64,000 nt of DNA from Massilia sp. METH4 (GTDB taxonomy: Bacteria; Pseudomonadota; Gammaproteobacteria; Burkholderiales; Burkholderiaceae_D), in assembly GCF_037094685.1 (NCBI RefSeq), contig NZ_CP146614.1, forward strand, positions 992,001 through 1,056,000, written 5' to 3'. Shown here one piece after another: positions 1-8,042 of this stretch; the first letter of the stretch is position 1, and each line of letters starts with the position of its first letter. The notes under the pieces are model-generated. The model made no database searches and had not been told where the DNA came from. It worked only from the letters and a program-made list of their open reading frames with translations. Both the position numbers and the translations under genes were made by a program.

Positions 1-1
1 C

Positions 2-1081
2 CTGTTCGCCGACCACCTGTTCGGCCCCGCCTCCGCCATGCTGACCGAAGCCGACATCTTCGCGCTCACGCCGGCGATGAAGGCCTACACCGACGAGGTG
101 CGGCGCCACCGCCGCGGCAAGGAAATCCGCCGCGCGCTGTTCGATGCCCTGTACGAGCGCGACGGCCTGCAGCTCGAATATGACTCCGCCCTCACCCGCA
201 CCGCCGCCCAGGCTTTCGAAGCTCGCCAGGGCAATTGCCTGTCGCTGGTGATCATGACGGCCGCGCTGGCGGCCGAGCTCGACATCCCGGTCGTATTCCA
301 GGACGTGCCGGTGGACGATGCCTGGAGCCGCAGCGGCGACCTGTATTTCAACAGCGGCCACGTGAACCTGAAACTGGGCCGCGCCATCCGCGAAAGCGTG
401 TCGTCTTACGACAGCGCCAGCTACCTGGTCGTCGACTTCCAGCCGCCGCCGGACCGCAAGCCGAAGGAAGGCAACATGATCGCGCGGCATACCGTGGTGG
501 CGATGTTCATGAACAACCGCGCCGCCGAGGCGCTGGCGCGTGAACGCCTGGACGAAGCCTACTGGTGGGCGCGGCAGGCAATCGTCAGCGACCCCACGTT
601 GCTGTATGCGTATAACACGCTGGCCGTCGTCTACCGCCGCCACGGCGACGCCGCGCTGGCCGAGCGCACGCTGCGCTGGGCGATGGGACGCGAACCCGAC
701 AGCACATTGTTGATCAACAACCTGGCCCAGTTGCTGGACGCGCAAGGCCGCAAGGAGGAGTCGGCGGTGATGCGCGAAAAGCTGGCGCGCCTGCAGCCAC
801 TGATGCCGTTCTACTACTTCAACCTTGGGCGCACGGCGATGGAGATGGGTGACTGGCGCCGCGCCCGCATCCTGTTCGAACGCGAGTTGCAGCGCGACCC
901 GGACTACCATGAATTCCACGCCTGGCTGGCGGCGGCCCTGTGGCAACTGGGCGACTACCGAGGCGCCGACCGCCACATCAAGCAGGCAATCGCCGGCAGC
1001 ACCACGCGCGCCGATCATGCCTTGTACGCGGCCAAGCTGGACCGGCTGCGTGCCCAGGCGGCGCAAACCGCCCGGCATTAG
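2..1081 (+). CDS. Transglutaminase-like / TPR repeat protein (5' end outside window)
   Basis: The reading frame is open to the left edge, so the true start is probably upstream; the first in-window ATG is at 38. Counting from that ATG, a transglutaminase-like core is visible with a plausible Cys-His-Asp triad: Cys67 in GNCLSL, His108 in SGHVNL and Asp133 in VVDFQP. From about residue 165 the protein becomes helical with TPR-like repeats (for example YAYNTLAVVYRRHG and FYYFNLGRTAMEMGDW). Proteins of this make-up are common in betaproteobacteria, but their substrate is not established. It may be a papain-fold protease or a scaffold. No signal peptide can be judged because the N-terminus is missing. 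Confidence 0.75.
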   Translation: MFADHLFGPASAMLTEADIFALTPAMKAYTDEVRRHRRGKEIRRALFDALYERDGLQLEYDSALTRTAAQAFEARQGNCLSLVIMTAALAAELDIPVVFQDVPVDDAWSRSGDLYFNSGHVNLKLGRAIRESVSSYDSASYLVVDFQPPPDRKPKEGNMIARHTVVAMFMNNRAAEALARERLDEAYWWARQAIVSDPTLLYAYNTLAVVYRRHGDAALAERTLRWAMGREPDSTLLINNLAQLLDAQGRKEESAVMREKLARLQPLMPFYYFNLGRTAMEMGDWRRARILFERELQRDPDYHEFHAWLAAALWQLGDYRGADRHIKQAIAGSTTRADHALYAAKLDRLRAQAAQTARH

Positions 1082-1160
1082 ATCGGCCTGCCCCGCCTTT
1101 CGACCTGGCCTGCCCTTCGACCCTGGCCAGCGTTGTTGGCCTTGAGCTGCATTGAACTGC

Positions 1161-1180
1161 AATAAGCTGCAATAAGCTGC
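1161..1180. repeat. Short decamer tandem repeat
   Basis: The decamer AATAAGCTGC occurs twice in direct succession (1161-1170 and 1171-1180). A degenerate third copy (ATTGAACTGC) lies just before, in the gap upstream of the hydrolase gene. No function is evident. Confidence 0.4.
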
Positions 1181-1252
1181 CCGGCAATACCCGATAGCGG
1201 AAACGCAACAGTGCGCGCGACGTGCCGAGCCGTTTGGCGGTAGACTGGGCTC

Positions 1253-2140
1253 ATGAGTACGTCGAGAAAAGTCGCCGCGGCCGTTGGCGTGGTCGGGTTC
1301 CTGTGGGCAGGCATGGTCTCCGCGATCGCGGCCGGCCAGCGCAAGCTGCTGTTCAACCCCACGCTGATCCGCGAAGTGCAGAGCCCCCGCAGCAGCGCGC
1401 ACCGCACGCGCGCCGTGGTGCTGCGCGCGCACGACGGCACGCGCCTGGCGGGCTGGCTGATGACGCCGAACATGCCGGGCCCGCACCCGGCCGTGGTGTA
1501 CTTCGGCGGGCGCTCCGAGGAAGTTTCGTGGGTGGCGCGCGATGCCGGCAACCTGTTCCCCGGCATGGCCGTGCTGGCGATGAACTACCGCGGTTATGGT
1601 GATTCGCGCGGCGAACCGGGCGAAGAGCACATGGTCGAGGATGCCTGCATGCTGTTCGACTGGCTGGGCAGCCGCCGCAACGTGGACATGAAGCGCATCG
1701 CGGTGGTCGGCCGCAGCCTGGGCACCGGCGTGGCGGTGCAGGTGGCCAAGGAGCGGCCCGTGCATTCGGTGGTGCTGATCACGCCCTACGACTCGATCCT
1801 GGCGCTGGCGCAGCGCCGCTTCCGTGGCGTGCCGGTCAGCTACGTGCTGCGCCACCGCTTCGAATCGATCAAGTACGCATCGCTGCTCTCCGCCCCCACC
1901 TATGTGCTGCGCGCGGCCACCGACGACGTGGTGCCGCACATGCATACAGACGTGCTCGTTTCCAAGCTGATGCGCGTGCACCTGGACGAGACGATTCCCG
2001 AGTCCGACCACATGAACATCCCCTATCTGCCGGTCACGCAGCAAAAGATCGCGCATTTCCTCACCACGCAGTTCACGGCGCCCCAGCCGCTGGAACCGGT
2101 GCCCGCGCCGGTGCCTGACAATACGCCGACGGCGGCCTGA
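1253..2140 (+). CDS. Alpha/beta hydrolase, membrane-anchored or exported
   Basis: A serine hydrolase of 295 residues with an alpha/beta-hydrolase fold. The nucleophile motif GRSLG places Ser155 at the elbow. The likely acid is Asp224/225 (ATDDVVP) and the likely base is His253 (ESDHMNIP), so the triad is complete and in the usual order. Residues 6-27 are hydrophobic and follow a short basic start, which fits an uncleaved anchor or a signal peptide. NYRGYGDSRG before the nucleophile is typical of the BEM46/YqkD-like group. The substrate is unknown. The gene ends with no intervening base against the stop codon of kptA, which runs convergently. Confidence 0.8.
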   Translation: MSTSRKVAAAVGVVGFLWAGMVSAIAAGQRKLLFNPTLIREVQSPRSSAHRTRAVVLRAHDGTRLAGWLMTPNMPGPHPAVVYFGGRSEEVSWVARDAGNLFPGMAVLAMNYRGYGDSRGEPGEEHMVEDACMLFDWLGSRRNVDMKRIAVVGRSLGTGVAVQVAKERPVHSVVLITPYDSILALAQRRFRGVPVSYVLRHRFESIKYASLLSAPTYVLRAATDDVVPHMHTDVLVSKLMRVHLDETIPESDHMNIPYLPVTQQKIAHFLTTQFTAPQPLEPVPAPVPDNTPTAA

Positions 2141-2698
2141 CTACCGCGCCGGAAACTCGATGAAGCGCACGGGCACGGCATCAGTCAGCCATACCCCGTT
2201 GTCGGATTCGTAAAAGACGTGGCCCTGGGTGTGCAGCTCGGCGGCGCGCACTTCCAGCACGACCGGCACGCCATAGCGGGCGCCGACCTTGATCGCCGTC
2301 TCCCGGTCCGCCGACAGGTGCACGTGCTGCCGCGAACCCGGCTTCAGGCCCGACTGGCGGATCGACGTGATGAAGCGGCTGGCCGTACCGTGGTACAGCA
2401 CGGCGGGCGGGATGGCTGGCGCCAGCTCCAGGTCGACCGAGCGCAGCGAGTGCCCCTGGCTGGCACGGATGCGCAGCCCGTCCTCGCTGAAGGCGAAGCG
2501 TTGCTTGTCGTTGCCGGCCACCACGTGGCGCAGCGTTTCCAGCGTGAGCGGCGTGCCGTGAGCGGTGGCCGTGGCGAGCAGTTCGGCGACATCGGCCCAG
2601 CCGTTGCGGTCCAGCGACAGGCCGATGGTGTCGGGCGCGTGGCGCAGGATCAGGGAGAGGAAACGGCTGGTGCGTTCGTGAGGATCGCGGGCGGGCAT
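2141..2698 (-). CDS. kptA: RNA 2'-phosphotransferase KptA (Tpt1 family)
   Basis: Encodes 185 residues, normal for bacterial KptA. The family transfers an internal RNA 2'-phosphate to NAD+, giving ADP-ribose 1'',2''-cyclic phosphate; in yeast it finishes tRNA splicing, while the bacterial substrate is unknown. The N-terminal winged-helix segment starts with [15 protein letters not shown], which carries the conserved Arg-His pair. The C-terminal ADP-ribosyltransferase lobe shows [21 protein letters not shown] and [12 protein letters not shown], all characteristic of Tpt1. It stands alone; no RNA ligase is adjacent. Its stop abuts the stop of the convergent hydrolase gene. Confidence 0.92.
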   Translation of the reverse strand: MPARDPHERTSRFLSLILRHAPDTIGLSLDRNGWADVAELLATATAHGTPLTLETLRHVVAGNDKQRFAFSEDGLRIRASQGHSLRSVDLELAPAIPPAVLYHGTASRFITSIRQSGLKPGSRQHVHLSADRETAIKVGARYGVPVVLEVRAAELHTQGHVFYESDNGVWLTDAVPVRFIEFPAR

Positions 2699-2862
2699 CG
2701 GAATCGCTCCGGAAGTGAAAGTGCCCGCGATTGTATGCGTTTTGCCGGTGCGAGGTTGCAGGTCGGACCGGCAGGCGATCTGGTCGCCATCAGTGGGTAC
2801 AGCTGTTTGTCGCGCCGAGTGGACAGCGCAGTCGAGGCCGCGCAGTCGACCCGCAGTGAATG

Positions 2863-3123
2863 CTAGCGGCGGCGCTGCTGGTGCGTGGGCGCCGGGCCCC
2901 GCTTTTCGATGTGACGGAACGTGATGCGACCTTTGTTCAGGTCGTAGGGCGACATTTCCAGGGTCACGCGATCACCCGCGATGATGCGGATGTGGTTCTT
3001 CTTCATTTTGCCGGAAGTGTAGGCGATCAGCTTGTGACCGTTGTCGAGGTCGACGCGGAAGCGCATTTCCGGCAGGATTTCCGTGACGAGACCGTTCATT
3101 TCAATCAGTTCTTCTTTAGCCAT
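2863..3123 (-). CDS. infA: Translation initiation factor IF-1 (extended C-terminus)
   Basis: An S1/OB-fold initiation factor of 86 residues. [18 protein letters not shown] at the start and [14 protein letters not shown] near the end are classic IF-1. The start at 3123 is chosen because GAAAGGAAAT lies immediately upstream and the conserved protein begins there, although the frame stays open further upstream. The fold is normally complete at about 72 residues; here 14 mostly basic or polar residues ([14 protein letters not shown]) follow. The gene lies outside any ribosomal protein operon, so it is probably the second infA copy found in many betaproteobacteria. IF-1 acts at the ribosomal A site during initiation. 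Confidence 0.93.
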   Translation of the reverse strand: MAKEELIEMNGLVTEILPEMRFRVDLDNGHKLIAYTSGKMKKNHIRIIAGDRVTLEMSPYDLNKGRITFRHIEKRGPAPTHQQRRR

Positions 3124-3251
3124 ATTTCCTTTCGATTGGCGTCCACGGGGGTGTGGACGGATGCTGCGGTAATGGATGAACAACAGTGACGCGCGCGCTC
3201 CGCAGCAGCGCAAGTGATACGTGAATATGCCCAGATGGGGGCATAACGCAG

Positions 3252-3282
3252 AAAAAAAAGCCCGCTTGCTGCGGGCTTCGTT
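3252..3282 (-). terminator. Rho-independent terminator, minus strand
   Basis: The stem AGCCCGC/GCGGGCT with loop TTGCT is followed by eight T residues when read on the minus strand. It could end transcription arriving from the CPBP protease gene at 3542-4255, although it lies about 260 bases beyond that stop. Confidence 0.6.
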
Positions 3283-3541
3283 TCAATGTGATACCAATGC
3301 TTGTATCGCTGTTTCAGCCCATGCTATCTGCGTGGTGCGAAACTCCGGGGCGCCCGTGCTATCTGCATGGTGCGGCCGGCGTGTAAGTCCGACAAAGTGT
3401 GGAACGACAACCTGGCAGACGGCTTGCTAGCCCAGCCGCGCCACAGCTTTACACTGCCTGTTCGCGTCGCCTGCCTGGATCGGATCGAATCATCTCACCG
3501 ACAAACAAAGTATAGCACAGGTCTTTGTGCGGCGCACAAAA
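3283..3541. other. Gene-free interval with an 18-base near-repeat
   Basis: I see no supported gene between the IF-1 leader and the CPBP protease gene. The sequence TGCTATCTGCGTGGTGCG (3322-3339) recurs with one change at 3358-3375, a spacing of 36 bases. The repeat lies between the minus-strand terminator and the protease stop codon. Confidence 0.5.
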
Positions 3542-4255
3542 TTATTCGGAGGAATTTCCGGGAGTCCCGGGCCGGTACATCCACAGCATTTGCAGGTCGA
3601 CCAGCACGTGCACGACGATCGGCAGGACGAGGCCGCCGGTACCGATGGCGAGCAAGCCGAACAGCAGCCCCGTTGCCGTCGCCGAGGCGATGCCTTTCCA
3701 GCCCTGGTAAAGATGGGCGAAGCCGAATGCCAGTGAACTGAGCAGCCAGGCGCCGGCCAGCCCGGTTCGTTCGTCGAGCAAGTGGAGCAGGTAACCGCGA
3801 TAGAGCATTTCCTCGCAAATGCCGGCGGTAAGGCTGAGCGCGACCCACCAGCGCCGCTCGCGCCGCGTAACCGGCAGCAGGAAGACCAACCGGTCGAACG
3901 CCGGCTCGATCGCCTTGCGGCGCGCGGCACTGGAGCCGTGCCACACGCCTTGGGCGAAGATAAACAGGAACGCCCCGCAAACCAGCATGACGGCTGCATC
4001 GATCCAGCCCCTGTGCCGCACTACCCAGTCGCCGGTGGAGGACACGACTTCCGTGGGCTGCCACGTGCCGCCTGCCGCGAATGCCGCCGCGGTGGCGAGC
4101 CACAGCGCCAACAGGCTGCGGCGGTACATGCGCAGGCGTTCCTCTTCCACTGGTTTGTCGCGCAAGTCCGCCACCCTTCCACGGTCCAGGACGGGAAACA
4201 GCAGCACGATGCATACCGCTACAAGAGTAGATAACCATTCCATGACCGGTCCCAT
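3542..4255 (-). CDS. CPBP family intramembrane glutamic protease
   Basis: A multi-spanning membrane protein of 237 residues of the CPBP (Abi/CAAX protease and bacteriocin-processing) family. The diagnostic motifs are present: EEMLYRGYLLH (the catalytic EExxxR), FGFAHLYQG (FxxxH) and a C-terminal H-containing segment HVLVDLQMLWMY. The first 20 residues form a membrane segment. A second Met four codons in (MEWLST) could be the real start. The gene is divergent from a TetR regulator, and a 26-base palindrome lies directly before its start, so the regulator probably controls it. Its substrate is unknown; self-immunity to peptides is the usual suggestion for the family. Confidence 0.85.
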   Translation of the reverse strand: MGPVMEWLSTLVAVCIVLLFPVLDRGRVADLRDKPVEEERLRMYRRSLLALWLATAAAFAAGGTWQPTEVVSSTGDWVVRHRGWIDAAVMLVCGAFLFIFAQGVWHGSSAARRKAIEPAFDRLVFLLPVTRRERRWWVALSLTAGICEEMLYRGYLLHLLDERTGLAGAWLLSSLAFGFAHLYQGWKGIASATATGLLFGLLAIGTGGLVLPIVVHVLVDLQMLWMYRPGTPGNSSE

Positions 4256-4258
4256 AAA

Positions 4259-4284
4259 ATGTGAATGTGGGTTTACATTCGCAT
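4259..4284. promoter_or_regulatory. Palindromic operator candidate between TetR and CPBP genes
   Basis: Two 10-base arms, ATGTGAATGT and ACATTCGCAT, are separated by six bases and match at 9 of 10 positions as an inverted repeat. The site fills the short gap between two divergent genes and ends right at the AGGTGA ribosome site of the TetR gene. Its size and symmetry fit a TetR dimer site. The assignment rests on position and symmetry only. Confidence 0.6.
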
Positions 4285-4296
4285 AGGTGAAGCTGT

Positions 4297-4938
4297 TTGT
4301 CTATCATTGTCGTCATGAGCGATTCCATTCATCCACCCAAGCAAAAGCGCAGCGAGGAAACACTGGCGAGCCTCCTGGCGGCAACGATCCGCGTGCTCGA
4401 TGAGGCCGGCCTGGACGGCGCCACGATCCCGCGCATTGCCACGCTCGCCGGGGTCGCGCCGGCCAGCGTCTACCGGCGTTTCGTCAGCAAGGATGCGCTG
4501 ATCCGCGCAGCACTGCTCTCGATGTTAAGGAACAGCCAGGCGCAGGGGCCATCCTTGGCCAGGGGAGAAACCCTGCCCCAGGCGGCGAGACGGCTGATGG
4601 CGCTGCTGTTTCAGCAATACAGGACACATCCCCGGCTCTTGCGGGCGCTGTCCCGCTTCATGGATACCGACCAGGATGCCGCGTTCGTGTCCGAGGCCCG
4701 CACCATCGTGGCGGCGAACCTGGAATTGCTGATCGAACCGCTGCTCGTCTACCGCCCCGAGATCAGCCATGGGGACCCGCGCGCGGCATTGCGGTTTGCG
4801 CTGCTGCAGGCGCTGACGTCCATCGAGGCCATCGCACTGGAATCCTACTCGCTGTGGCATATCGCCGTCGCGGGCACGGATGAGGAACTGGCCGGCCAGT
4901 TCGCGGATGGCTTCGTGGCATACCTGACACGACGCTGA
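4297..4938 (+). CDS. TetR family transcriptional regulator
   Basis: Encodes 213 residues from a TTG at 4297 that has AGGTGA six bases before it; the ATG at 4315 has no visible ribosome site, so the TTG is preferred. The N-terminal helix-turn-helix reads LDGATIPRIATLAGVAPASVYRRFVSKDALI, typical of TetR, and the rest is a helical ligand-binding domain. The divergent CPBP protease and the shared palindrome suggest autoregulation and control of that neighbour. The ligand is unknown. Confidence 0.88.
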   Translation: MSIIVVMSDSIHPPKQKRSEETLASLLAATIRVLDEAGLDGATIPRIATLAGVAPASVYRRFVSKDALIRAALLSMLRNSQAQGPSLARGETLPQAARRLMALLFQQYRTHPRLLRALSRFMDTDQDAAFVSEARTIVAANLELLIEPLLVYRPEISHGDPRAALRFALLQALTSIEAIALESYSLWHIAVAGTDEELAGQFADGFVAYLTRR

Positions 4939-4980
4939 TGGACTAAGCTATACCTTGCCCGCCCTTCCCTGGAGAATGCC

Positions 4981-5217
4981 GTGCCCGCCAAAATGATCGA
5001 TGGCTACGAGGTTGTGTTCACGGGCGAGGAGCTGGAGGGCACGGGGCAATGGGGAGCGTATGTGGCGATCTTCGCGCCGTCCGCCAATCCCATGCATATG
5101 ACCGCGCTGAGGCCGAAACGGCGCGTGTCGGCGGACTTGACCTTGACGGATCAGCAAGCGGCCGAGGCAGAGGCGGAGCGGGTGGTGATGGGGATGCTCG
5201 CTGAACTGCGCCCATAG
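4981..5217 (+). CDS. Hypothetical protein, 78 residues
   Basis: A small soluble protein starting at GTG 4981 with CTGGAGA six bases upstream; an ATG at 4993 would shorten it by four residues. It is acidic to neutral, has no signal peptide or membrane segment, and ends in a helix (LTDQQAAEAEAERVVMGMLAEL). I do not recognise the family. The position, 42 bases after the TetR gene and on the same strand, allows co-transcription. Confidence 0.6.
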   Translation: MPAKMIDGYEVVFTGEELEGTGQWGAYVAIFAPSANPMHMTALRPKRRVSADLTLTDQQAAEAEAERVVMGMLAELRP

Positions 5218-5496
5218 CGGCTCGCGACGGGGGTACAGCCGTATGCCTTGTCGAGCACGGCCAAGCCTCATTGCATCCACCGATGAGATGAACAACCGGC
5301 GCGTCTGCCGTACATTTTTCAGCGGGATCGTCTCCCCGGAACTACCGTAGTGCTTGGCACGGCGCAGAGGCAACAGGTTGTGTATCCGGCACCACATCGG
5401 TACGCGAATAAAAATGTACTTTTGGTTAACTTCTGGTTTCCTCATGTTAGTGTTGCAAGGAATTTAGCTCCCCTTTTTCCTCCTGCACACTCATCG
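5218..5496. other. AT-richer leader upstream of the acyltransferase gene
   Basis: About 280 bases with no supported gene. From about 5406 to 5470 the sequence is markedly richer in A and T than its surroundings (for example AATAAAAATGTACTTTTGG), which is consistent with a promoter and 5' leader for the acyltransferase gene. No clear hairpin or operator stands out. Confidence 0.4.
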
Positions 5497-6684
5497 ATGG
5501 ATTTCATTGCTCTGACTGGTGCACTTGCCGCCCTGCTGGCCGCCTTGGCCGCGGTGCGCCTTGCCGCACGCTGGACGCCACTGCCGGTGGACGGCCGCTG
5601 CGAAACGATCGACGGCCTGCGAGGATTCCTCGCCTTCGCGGTATTCCTGCATCACGCGGCCATCAACCACCGGTTCCTGGAGGACGGCACGTGGAAGGCG
5701 CCGCAGTCCAACCTGTTCGTCAATTTTGGCCATGCCAGCGTGGCGCTGTTCTTCATGATCACCGGCTTCCTGTTCTACGGCGCGCTGGTCCGGCACCGTG
5801 GCCGATCGCTGGACTGGCTGCGGCTGTTCTGCTCCCGGATCCTGCGCCTGACGCCGCTCTACCTGGTTGCCATGGTGCTGATGTTCCTCATCGTTGCCAT
5901 ACAGACCGGTTGGGAATGGCGTCAACCTCCGGCCGACGTGCTGGCGAGCGCGGGCCAGTGGCTGGGATTCACGGCCTTCGGCACCCCGGACCTGAACGGG
6001 CTGCGCCGTACCTATGTCATCACGGCCGGCGTCACGTGGTCGTTGCCTTATGAATGGGCGTTCTACCTGTGCCTGCCATTGCTCGCACTCGTCCAGCGCG
6101 TTCGCGTGCCGCTGGTGTTGCTGGCAGCCAGCGCGGCCTTTGCCGCTTCGATCGGCGCCGAGGCCCTGCGCTGGCCGCACACGCATTACATTGCCGCCTT
6201 TGCCGGCGGGATCGCCGCGGTGCACGTCGCCGCGCTTCCCGCCGTGCGTGCCTTCGCCACCCGGCCGGTTGCCTCGGCAGTGCTGCTCGCCGCGGCTGCA
6301 TGGGCGTACGCGGGCTTTCCGTCCGCGTGGCAGCCGGCGAGCCTGGCACTGCTCGGTGTCGTGTTCACGCTGGTGGCGGCGGGATGCGACCTGTTCGGCG
6401 TGCTGCGCACAAAGACGGCGCGCATCTTCGGGGAATATTCCTACGGCATCTATCTACTGCACGGCATTGCGCTGTATGCCGCGTTCACCCTCTTGCCGGG
6501 AGCGGGGCGCGCCGCGTCCCTGTCGCCGCCAGCATACTGGTGCGCGGTGACCCTGTTGGCGCCGCTGCTCGTCATCGCCAGCTCGCTGGCTTTCCGCTAT
6601 GTCGAGGCGCCGATGATGGGCCGTACCGCGGCGCTGGTGGCGGCGATCCGGCGCCAGCCGAAGGCGGTGCCGGCCGCGCCATGA
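5497..6684 (+). CDS. Acyltransferase 3 (OafA/YrhL-type) membrane protein
   Basis: An integral membrane acyltransferase of 395 residues from ATG 5497; the frame is open 147 bases further upstream, but that stretch is AT-rich and not protein-like. The family signature is present: IDGLRGFLAFAVFLHHAAINH, with the conserved Arg and His of the active region, followed by FFMITGFLFYG and about ten hydrophobic segments. EYSYGIYLLHGIALY near the C-terminus is typical. Such proteins acetylate or otherwise acylate cell-surface polysaccharides, peptidoglycan or lipopolysaccharide from the inner membrane. The specific acceptor cannot be told. Confidence 0.88.
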   Translation: MDFIALTGALAALLAALAAVRLAARWTPLPVDGRCETIDGLRGFLAFAVFLHHAAINHRFLEDGTWKAPQSNLFVNFGHASVALFFMITGFLFYGALVRHRGRSLDWLRLFCSRILRLTPLYLVAMVLMFLIVAIQTGWEWRQPPADVLASAGQWLGFTAFGTPDLNGLRRTYVITAGVTWSLPYEWAFYLCLPLLALVQRVRVPLVLLAASAAFAASIGAEALRWPHTHYIAAFAGGIAAVHVAALPAVRAFATRPVASAVLLAAAAWAYAGFPSAWQPASLALLGVVFTLVAAGCDLFGVLRTKTARIFGEYSYGIYLLHGIALYAAFTLLPGAGRAASLSPPAYWCAVTLLAPLLVIASSLAFRYVEAPMMGRTAALVAAIRRQPKAVPAAP

Positions 6685-6694
6685 CACCTTGGCG

Positions 6695-7183
6695 CTAGCG
6701 GCACAATTCCCGCCACACCTCAAGCTTCTGCTCGAACGTCATCGCCATGTGCGCCGGCGAGCTCGACGGCAGCACCACGGTGCGATAGCCATTCTCGGCG
6801 AACTGGGGCGCGAACTTGCCCGATGCCTGCCCATTGAAGCCCACCGTCTCCAATTCCGGGCAAAGATGATGCAGCCGGTCGAAATCGTTGGCGGCCGGCT
6901 TGCGGATCGCCGAATCGAGGCTCCCTTCCCGCTCGCAGGCGCCCAGCACGTCCCACAGGCCGATGCGGTGCGCCAGCAGCCGCGGCAGGCGCTCCGTGTA
7001 CGGCAAGGCGTACAAGTCTTCACCCACAAGCGCGCCGACCAGCCGCCAGAACTGGTTGCGCGGGTGGGCGTAGTACTGCTGCGCGGCGAGCGACGCGGCG
7101 CCGGGGAAGCTGCCGAGGATGAGGATGCGGATGTGGGGGTCGATCACCGGCGCCAGGCCGGTCAGGAGCAGTTGGGAAGCCAT
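6695..7183 (-). CDS. DNA-deoxyinosine / uracil glycosylase (UDG superfamily, family 6-like)
   Basis: A base-excision repair enzyme of 162 residues. The motif LILGSFPGAASLAAQQYYAHP at residues 21-41 and the C-terminal PSSSPAH segment are typical of the hypoxanthine-DNA glycosylase branch of the uracil-DNA glycosylase superfamily. GNQFW-like contacts appear as PRNQFWRLV. It would remove deaminated adenine (hypoxanthine) from DNA. The start at 7183 is chosen because homology begins there; a longer open frame upstream overlaps the divergent Mpo1-like gene's leader. It is convergent with the acyltransferase gene, ten bases away. Confidence 0.87.
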   Translation of the reverse strand: MASQLLLTGLAPVIDPHIRILILGSFPGAASLAAQQYYAHPRNQFWRLVGALVGEDLYALPYTERLPRLLAHRIGLWDVLGACEREGSLDSAIRKPAANDFDRLHHLCPELETVGFNGQASGKFAPQFAENGYRTVVLPSSSPAHMAMTFEQKLEVWRELCR

Positions 7184-7243
7184 GCGCCGGATTGTAACGC
7201 CGCTCGCTAGAATGCCTCGACGGGGGACGCACGGGAGAACGCC

Positions 7244-7726
7244 ATGGACGATTCGAAGACGATGGTGACGGGAATGATCGACGACGCCACGGCCAGTGCC
7301 AGGCCGGTCGACGTGCTGCTGGCGCGCTATGCCGAGAGCCACCGCGATCCGACCAACGAGCTGATCCACTTCGTGTGCGTGCCCGTCATCATGCTGTCGC
7401 TGCTCGGCATGCTGTGGGCGGGGCACCCACTCGTGGCCGCTGGCGTGGCGGCGGCGGCGCTGGCGTATTACTGGAAGCTGTCGCGGCCGTTCGCGGCCGG
7501 AATGCTGGTGATGGCGCTTTTGATGCTGGGTGTGCTTGCGGCGCTGCCGCCGATCGCGGTGCTGCCGCTGTCGATCGCCATGTTCGTGCTGGCGTGGGCC
7601 GGCCAGTTCATCGGCCACCTGATCGAAGGCCGCAAGCCATCGTTCTTCGACGATGTGCGGTTCCTGCTGATCGGACCGCTGTTCGTGCTGGGGTTCCTGT
7701 ACCGGCGCCTCGGTGTCGTCTATTGA
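7244..7726 (+). CDS. Mpo1-like (DUF962/YGL010w) membrane protein
   Basis: Encodes 160 residues with four hydrophobic segments. The opening ARYAESHRDPTNELIHFVCVP and the later GQFIGHLIEGRKPSFF contain the conserved His residues of the DUF962 family. Yeast Mpo1 of this family is an iron(II) peroxide-dependent dioxygenase for 2-hydroxy fatty acids; bacterial members are uncharacterised. The His spacing matches that family, so an iron site is plausible. It is divergent from the DNA glycosylase gene. Confidence 0.85.
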   Translation: MDDSKTMVTGMIDDATASARPVDVLLARYAESHRDPTNELIHFVCVPVIMLSLLGMLWAGHPLVAAGVAAAALAYYWKLSRPFAAGMLVMALLMLGVLAALPPIAVLPLSIAMFVLAWAGQFIGHLIEGRKPSFFDDVRFLLIGPLFVLGFLYRRLGVVY

Positions 7727-7738
7727 TTCGCGTACTGA

Positions 7739-7873
7739 TCACAGCGGCGAGGCAGGACGCAGGATCACGGCGTGGGAAGGCAGCGCGCCGTCGCCGCACA
7801 TCATCAGGATCGCCGTCAGCACGGCGATATAACCCAGTAGCGAAAGCACTTTCCATTGCAACTGCCTGTTCAT
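7739..7873 (-). CDS. Small membrane protein, 44 residues
   Basis: A short frame (MNRQLQWKVLSLLGYIAVLT...) with a strong ribosome site, AAAGGAAT, seven bases before the ATG. It has one hydrophobic segment, about residues 9-26, and a short polar tail containing one Cys. No recognisable family. The ribosome site and the membrane-like composition are the grounds for calling it. Confidence 0.5.
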   Translation of the reverse strand: MNRQLQWKVLSLLGYIAVLTAILMMCGDGALPSHAVILRPASPL

Positions 7874-8001
7874 GATGCGATTCCTTTGGCGATGTCGTGT
7901 CCACATCGTAATTGCATTACTGACACACTTCCTGCCGTTTTCATAACGCTTGAGACGGCTCAAGTGGCGTGGGCGTAACAGCAACAGATCGAAGCTCACA
8001 A

Positions 8002-8026
8002 TGCCCTAGGGCAATCACTGCCCTAG
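8002..8026. promoter_or_regulatory. Operator candidate upstream of DMT transporter gene
   Basis: TGCCCTAGGGCA (8002-8013) is a perfect 12-base palindrome, and the half TGCCCTAG recurs at 8019-8026. The group lies 16-40 bases before the start of the transporter gene, where a repressor or activator site would be expected. No regulator gene is adjacent. Confidence 0.45.
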
Positions 8027-8042
8027 CCGGCATACTGGCGCG

